In this document: positions 60,291-64,000 of the stretch, piece after piece
Layout of the letters: each line of letters opens with the position of its first letter
Position numbering within the stretch: position 1 is the first letter of the stretch
NCBI GenBank assembly: GCA_947458455.1
Contig: CANGYJ010000001.1
Coordinates: 1-64,000 of the forward strand
DNA length: 64,000 nucleotides
Source of the DNA: Verrucomicrobiaceae bacterium
GTDB lineage: Bacteria; Verrucomicrobiota; Verrucomicrobiia; Verrucomicrobiales; Verrucomicrobiaceae
Reading direction: 5' to 3'
The notes under the pieces: generated by a model
The model's input: only the letters and a program-made list of their open reading frames with translations
Told to the model about the DNA's origin: nothing
The model's database searches: none
Position numbers and translations under genes: made by a program

Positions 60291-62669
60291 TCACTTCGCC
60301 GGAAGCACCTGCACGGCATCGAGATGCACGTTTCCACCAGCACCGGCGGTGCGGAAGATGACAGCGGCTTCTTCGCCAGCGGTGAAGGTAAAGACACCGA
60401 GTGATTCGGCGCCGTTTTTTCCTTTGGCGGGCTTGGTTTGATCGACGGTGACGACTTTTTCGCCTTCGGAGCTGAGGACGGTGACGGGGGCGGTTTTGGC
60501 GCGGTTGGCGTGGGGTTGGAAGAAGATGCGGACTTCGTATTTGCCGGTTTCTTTGACGCTGAAGGCGAAGCGGGCGCTGGCGTCTTTGTCGGCTCCGTAG
60601 CTGTAGTATTCGCCGACGTAGGGCTTCAAACCTTCGCCGTGTGCCCATTTGCCGTTCAGTTCGGCCTCCTTGTCGTCGATGACGAGGCCGTCGAGTTTCT
60701 TGGGGTCGATGCTGTCGGAGGAGAGGGAGGTATCGGGGAGCTTTTTGGCGTTGGCGGGGAGGTAAAGATTGCCTTCGAGGGTGTCGCGACGCATCGCGCC
60801 GGGCTGGTTCATGAGGTCTTTGAGGATGTCGAGATACTGCTCATAGACGCCACGCGGGGTGGTGTGGTGGCGGACGCAGATCCAGGCGGCTTTGCCGACG
60901 ACTTCACCCATCATGCCGCAGGTGCGCATGACGCGGGTGGAGCCGAGAGCGTGACGCTCGACGCTGATGGTGCGGCCGGCCATGAAGAGGTTGCCGATGT
61001 CTTTGCTGTAAAAGCAGCGGTAAGGCACGGGGTAGCCGTTTTTGCGGTCGGTGTGCTTGCCGAACTCGGCGCGGCTGATGAAGGGATTGTCGGGGAAGTT
61101 CTTCATGTATTGCTCTTTCGGGTAGTGCAGGTCCTGGTCCCAGGTGGTGGGCACGCAGCCATCGGGATGGATGATGCCTTTGACCATGTCTTCGCCGTTG
61201 AGGACCATGTCGCCGACGATGCGGCGGCTTTCGCGAGGTCCGCCGATGTAAGCGAGCCAGGTGAGGTCGTGCTGGGCATAAGCTTCGGCTTTGAGGGTCT
61301 TCAAAGCGGAGACGGCTCCATAGACGGCGCGGAAATTGTGATCGCGGATGAGTTCGAGGTCGTTGATGGGGTGCTTGTCGAAGCCGCTCTCCCAGAACCA
61401 CTCGCCGTGTACATAGTCCTCGGGATTCGGCACCGGTGTGTAGCCGAGATCGTAACCGGCTTGGTTGGCAGCATTCTTTTTGCCGACCGGGGCCAGCGGA
61501 CGCGGCTCGGGGAAGTCTTCCAATTTCAAAGGCAGCGCCCAGGGCGTGGCGGGCCAGGCGATGGGCTTTTTGAGGTTTTGCATGACCCACATGTTGCTCA
61601 TGCCCATGCGGCCTTTTTCCTCCATCATGAACTCCGCGCCAGCGAGAGCACCCACGCTGCCGTGGCCGGTGCAATCGACGAAGTATTTACCGACGAAGCG
61701 GGTTTCTTTGCCGCTCTTCGTGTCGAGGCCGGTGACGCTGCGGATTCTTCCAGTGTGGTGCAGGCCTCCGGCCTGTTTTTTGTCTGAAGCAGCCGGGACG
61801 GCTGCACCACTCTCCATCTCCACGCCATAGACGTGGGTATTGAGGAAGAGGTCGAGGAACTTCTCCGCCTTCACGACGTCCTCCTTGAGCTTGTCGTTGT
61901 ATTCGGCTGGATCAGCGGCGGGGCTGTTGCTGGCACGGTCGGCCATTTCTTCGATGATCTCGCCGAGATGTGGATACAGGCCACGACGGGTGCCGCCCAT
62001 GGCCCAGACCTGGATTTCGCTGGAGCCATTGCCACCGAGCACGGGCCGGTTCTGGATGAAGGCGACCTTCAGGCCCTGGCGGGCACCGGAAACCGCGGCA
62101 CCCATGCCGCTGTAGCCACCACCGACGACGACGAGATCGTATTCGCTGCTCTCAGGAGCCTTCTCCGGAAGTCCGAGCATCTTTTTGCGCATGCTGACGT
62201 CCGGCGTGAAGCTGGCGTCATCACTCAAAACGATAGCGTCCACACGACCATCGAAGCCCGTGAGGTCTTTGAGGGTCAACTTGACCATGCCTTGACCAAT
62301 CTTGACGGTTCCACCGCTCTCCCATTGCCAATCTTTGCCCGTGGCACCGAACTCATGCTTCAGCGTCTCGCCATTCACGGAGATCTGAAAACGTCCAGGT
62401 GCCCCGGGAGCATCCCACGGGCCGACCCAGTTCTTCGTGCGAGCCCAAAGCGTGTATTCACCCGCAGGCAGCTCGATTTCCGTTTCGGCGTCTTTGACCA
62501 CCTTGCCCATGCCATGAGCCATGAGGTAGGGCGAGCCCATCACATCAATGAACTGCGTGTCGAGCACCCAACCGCCGGGAGTGGCGAAGGATTCGGCTTC
62601 GATCCATTTCGGGGCGGCTTGGAGCGAAGAGCAAAGGGCAAAGAGGGTGGCTAGGCAGGCGATTTTCAT
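60291..62669 (-). CDS. Exported FAD-dependent oxidoreductase with carbohydrate-binding-like flanks
   Basis: The protein has 792 residues with a signal peptide (MKIACLATLFALCSSLQAA). The N-terminal domain (about 20-150, WIEAESFATPGGWVLDTQF) looks like a xanthan-lyase/CBM-type beta sandwich. The FAD_oxidored domain begins YDLVVVGGGYSGMGAAVSGAR and includes RPVLGGNGSSEIQVW, FVDCTGHGSVGALAGAEF and NLFMAGRTISVERHALGS. The C-terminal domain (about 650-790) is another beta sandwich. A 56-bp palindromic element is inserted in frame at residues 286-305. It is probably a secreted enzyme acting on sugars or sugar acids; the substrate is unknown. Confidence 0.88.
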   Translation of the reverse strand: MKIACLATLFALCSSLQAAPKWIEAESFATPGGWVLDTQFIDVMGSPYLMAHGMGKVVKDAETEIELPAGEYTLWARTKNWVGPWDAPGAPGRFQISVNGETLKHEFGATGKDWQWESGGTVKIGQGMVKLTLKDLTGFDGRVDAIVLSDDASFTPDVSMRKKMLGLPEKAPESSEYDLVVVGGGYSGMGAAVSGARQGLKVAFIQNRPVLGGNGSSEIQVWAMGGTRRGLYPHLGEIIEEMADRASNSPAADPAEYNDKLKEDVVKAEKFLDLFLNTHVYGVEMESGAAVPAASDKKQAGGLHHTGRIRSVTGLDTKSGKETRFVGKYFVDCTGHGSVGALAGAEFMMEEKGRMGMSNMWVMQNLKKPIAWPATPWALPLKLEDFPEPRPLAPVGKKNAANQAGYDLGYTPVPNPEDYVHGEWFWESGFDKHPINDLELIRDHNFRAVYGAVSALKTLKAEAYAQHDLTWLAYIGGPRESRRIVGDMVLNGEDMVKGIIHPDGCVPTTWDQDLHYPKEQYMKNFPDNPFISRAEFGKHTDRKNGYPVPYRCFYSKDIGNLFMAGRTISVERHALGSTRVMRTCGMMGEVVGKAAWICVRHHTTPRGVYEQYLDILKDLMNQPGAMRRDTLEGNLYLPANAKKLPDTSLSSDSIDPKKLDGLVIDDKEAELNGKWAHGEGLKPYVGEYYSYGADKDASARFAFSVKETGKYEVRIFFQPHANRAKTAPVTVLSSEGEKVVTVDQTKPAKGKNGAESLGVFTFTAGEEAAVIFRTAGAGGNVHLDAVQVLPAK
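61755..61810 (-). repeat. 56-bp palindromic element in frame inside the FAD oxidoreductase gene
   Basis: Outer arms GTGGTGCAG (61755-61763) and CTGCACCAC (61802-61810) enclose two smaller palindromes, AGGCC-TCC-GGCCT and AGCCG-GGA-CGGCT. It adds about 19 residues (GAAVPAASDKKQAGGLHH) in a loop of the FAD domain. The inserted residues have no counterpart in the fold logic on either side. Confidence 0.7.
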
Positions 62670-62740
62670 GGCGGAGGGCCGTTTTAAACGACAACCCGCC
62701 TAGAATGCAATCATTGCTTGGCCGTTACGGTAACTCTTCT

Positions 62741-63979
62741 TCAGGTCAGCGCCGCTTGGAGAGCCGCCTCGTCGATGCCGCGAAGCTGAAAAACACGCAG
62801 AACGGTGTCTTCGATGAGGTTGTTCGGGCAGGAGGCTCCGGCGGTGATGCCCACGGTGACGGGGTCGTTGCCAGCAAGCTTGGTGGAGTAGCTTTCCTTC
62901 TCGGCTTTGAGGTGGAGATCGAAATGCACGATCTGCTCCAGCGACTTGAGGCAATCCGCCGTGCGGATGAAGAAGGTGGGGAGTTGCTGCTCGCCGATTT
63001 CGACGAGGTGGGTGGTATTGGAGCTGTTGTAGCCGCCGACGACGAGCAGCACATCGAGCGGGTGCTTGAGCAGGCCGAAGAGCGAGTCCTGACGCTCCTG
63101 TGTGGCGCCGCAGATGGTGTCGAAGACCTGGAAGTTCTGTTTTTCGGCGTCGGGGCCGTCGCGATCCAGGATCGCCTGCTTCAGGCGGCGCTGAATCTCC
63201 TCCGTTTCCGATTTGAGCATGGTGGTCTGATTGGCCACGCCCACGCGGATGAGGTGAAGATCCGGATCAAAGCCGACGGAGTGTGATTCGGCAGGGAAGC
63301 GCTTCAGGAAGGCGTCTTTATCACCGCCCTGGCGGATGTAATCGCAGACGTAATCGACATCCGCGAGAGTGAGGATGACGAGGAAATGACCGCTGCCATC
63401 ATCGCCGACGGCGCGGGAGGAGGTGGCGCGAGTCTCCTCATGCTCGGCCTTGCCATGGATGATGGAGGTGAAGCTCGTCTTGGCATACTGGCGCACGCGT
63501 TTCCACACGCTCATCACATCGCCGCAGGTCGTATCGACGATGATGCAGCCTCGGCTGGAGATGAGCTTCATGAGATTTGTCTCCGCGCCAAAGGCGGGCA
63601 CGATGACGACGTCCTCAGCGGTGAGCTTCGAGACTTCTTCTTCGTGGTGACCGACGGGGATGCTCACGATGCCCATTTCCGTGAGCTGGCGGTTCACCTC
63701 CTGGTTGTGAATGATTTCACCGAGGAGGAAGACACGCTTGTCCGCAAAGACCTTTCGCGCCGCGTAAGCGAGGTCGATAGCCCGCTCGACGCCGTAGCAG
63801 AAGCCAAAATCACGGGCGAGGCGGATGGTGGTGTTTCCCACCGTGACCTCGGAGCCACGGGCACGGATGCGCTCGACAATCTGGCTGCGGTAGTGCGTTT
63901 CCACCTGGGCCTGCACACGCTCCATGACCTCCGGGGTGCGGACGTTGACACGGCGGGTGGGGGCAGCAGGAGCGGACAT
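62741..63979 (-). CDS. ispH: 4-hydroxy-3-methylbut-2-enyl diphosphate reductase
   Basis: IspH makes IPP and DMAPP in the last step of the non-mevalonate isoprenoid pathway. The protein has 412 residues, the long form seen in cyanobacteria and plants. The Fe-S ligands are Cys61 (DFGFCYGVERA), Cys152 (VDTTCGDVMS) and Cys290 (FDTICGATQERQ). GASCPNNLIEDTV near the end supplies the substrate-phosphate contacts. It stands alone, and the last 21 bases of the window upstream hold no further feature. Confidence 0.95.
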   Translation of the reverse strand: MSAPAAPTRRVNVRTPEVMERVQAQVETHYRSQIVERIRARGSEVTVGNTTIRLARDFGFCYGVERAIDLAYAARKVFADKRVFLLGEIIHNQEVNRQLTEMGIVSIPVGHHEEEVSKLTAEDVVIVPAFGAETNLMKLISSRGCIIVDTTCGDVMSVWKRVRQYAKTSFTSIIHGKAEHEETRATSSRAVGDDGSGHFLVILTLADVDYVCDYIRQGGDKDAFLKRFPAESHSVGFDPDLHLIRVGVANQTTMLKSETEEIQRRLKQAILDRDGPDAEKQNFQVFDTICGATQERQDSLFGLLKHPLDVLLVVGGYNSSNTTHLVEIGEQQLPTFFIRTADCLKSLEQIVHFDLHLKAEKESYSTKLAGNDPVTVGITAGASCPNNLIEDTVLRVFQLRGIDEAALQAALT

Positions 63980-64000
63980 ACGAGGGAAGGGGCTAAAAAA

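Noticed and set aside
1-64000. tRNA, rRNA, riboswitch or CRISPR loci.
   Set aside because: Reading the intergenic gaps on both strands showed no cloverleaf, no regular repeat-spacer pattern and no riboswitch core I could support.

Overview
The window is a stretch of bacterial chromosome with high GC content (roughly 60% by eye) and dense coding on both strands. The gene set points to a member of the Verrucomicrobiota, probably near Prosthecobacter/Verrucomicrobiaceae. Evidence: a PSCyt1-DUF1549-DUF1553 cytochrome-like protein and a second broken one, an exported sulfatase, a neutral-ceramidase-like protein, an FAD_oxidored-type exported oxidoreductase, PQQ-propeller and SGNH hydrolase genes with signal peptides, PA14/LamG remnants, orphan pseudopilins, and a MoxR-DUF58-BatA operon. 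The assignment is inferred from gene content only.

Layout. 0-6.2 kb: the 3' end of an IS3-family element, then a minus-strand pair (FHA/Sel1 membrane protein and a giant DUF4175-like coiled-coil protein). 6.2-9.8 kb: SRPBCC protein, RarD, CstA. 9.9-15 kb: an orphan pseudopilin, GlgB, a small protein plus HNH nuclease pair, glutathione peroxidase, a GT4 glycosyltransferase. 15-22.6 kb: a low-GC phage-like gene, sulfatase, several exported or membrane unknowns, and a UPF0175/DUF3368 toxin-antitoxin pair coupled to a cysteine desulfurase. 22.6-31.3 kb: serS, smc, a glycosidase remnant, a two-component system whose AAA+ regulator lacks the sigma-54 contact loop, trxA. 31.4-34 kb: a second orphan pseudopilin and a decayed galactose-oxidase/PA14/LamG gene. 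34-42.4 kb: a small exported protein, the DUF1549/DUF1553 protein, DUF5069 protein, a histidine-rich TIGR03943 protein with its PF03773 permease, a membrane protein, squalene-synthase family enzyme. 42.4-47.9 kb: PQQ propeller, SGNH hydrolase and ceramidase-like proteins in one tight operon, a flavin halogenase-like enzyme, DUF423. 48-54.4 kb: ECF sigma factor with an unusual anti-sigma protein, then moxR-DUF58-BatA. 54.4-64 kb: TPR protein, serine hydrolase, DUF3313 lipoprotein, a broken DUF1553 gene, NHL propeller, MsrB-MsrA fusion, FAD oxidoreductase, IspH.

How it works together. Housekeeping functions (SerS, SMC, IspH, TrxA, GlgB) are interspersed with secreted degradative enzymes and envelope machinery. 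MoxR, DUF58 and BatA form the ATPase/von Willebrand module of the Bat (aerotolerance) type. The FHA and DUF4175-like proteins 44 kb away belong to families often associated with that module, and the BatA and DUF4175 genes carry an identical 31-bp insert. The most distinctive feature of the window is its load of REP-like palindromic repeats. Several sit in-frame inside genes, and others fill each intergenic gap of the moxR operon. No tRNA, rRNA, CRISPR array or complete mobile element was seen.
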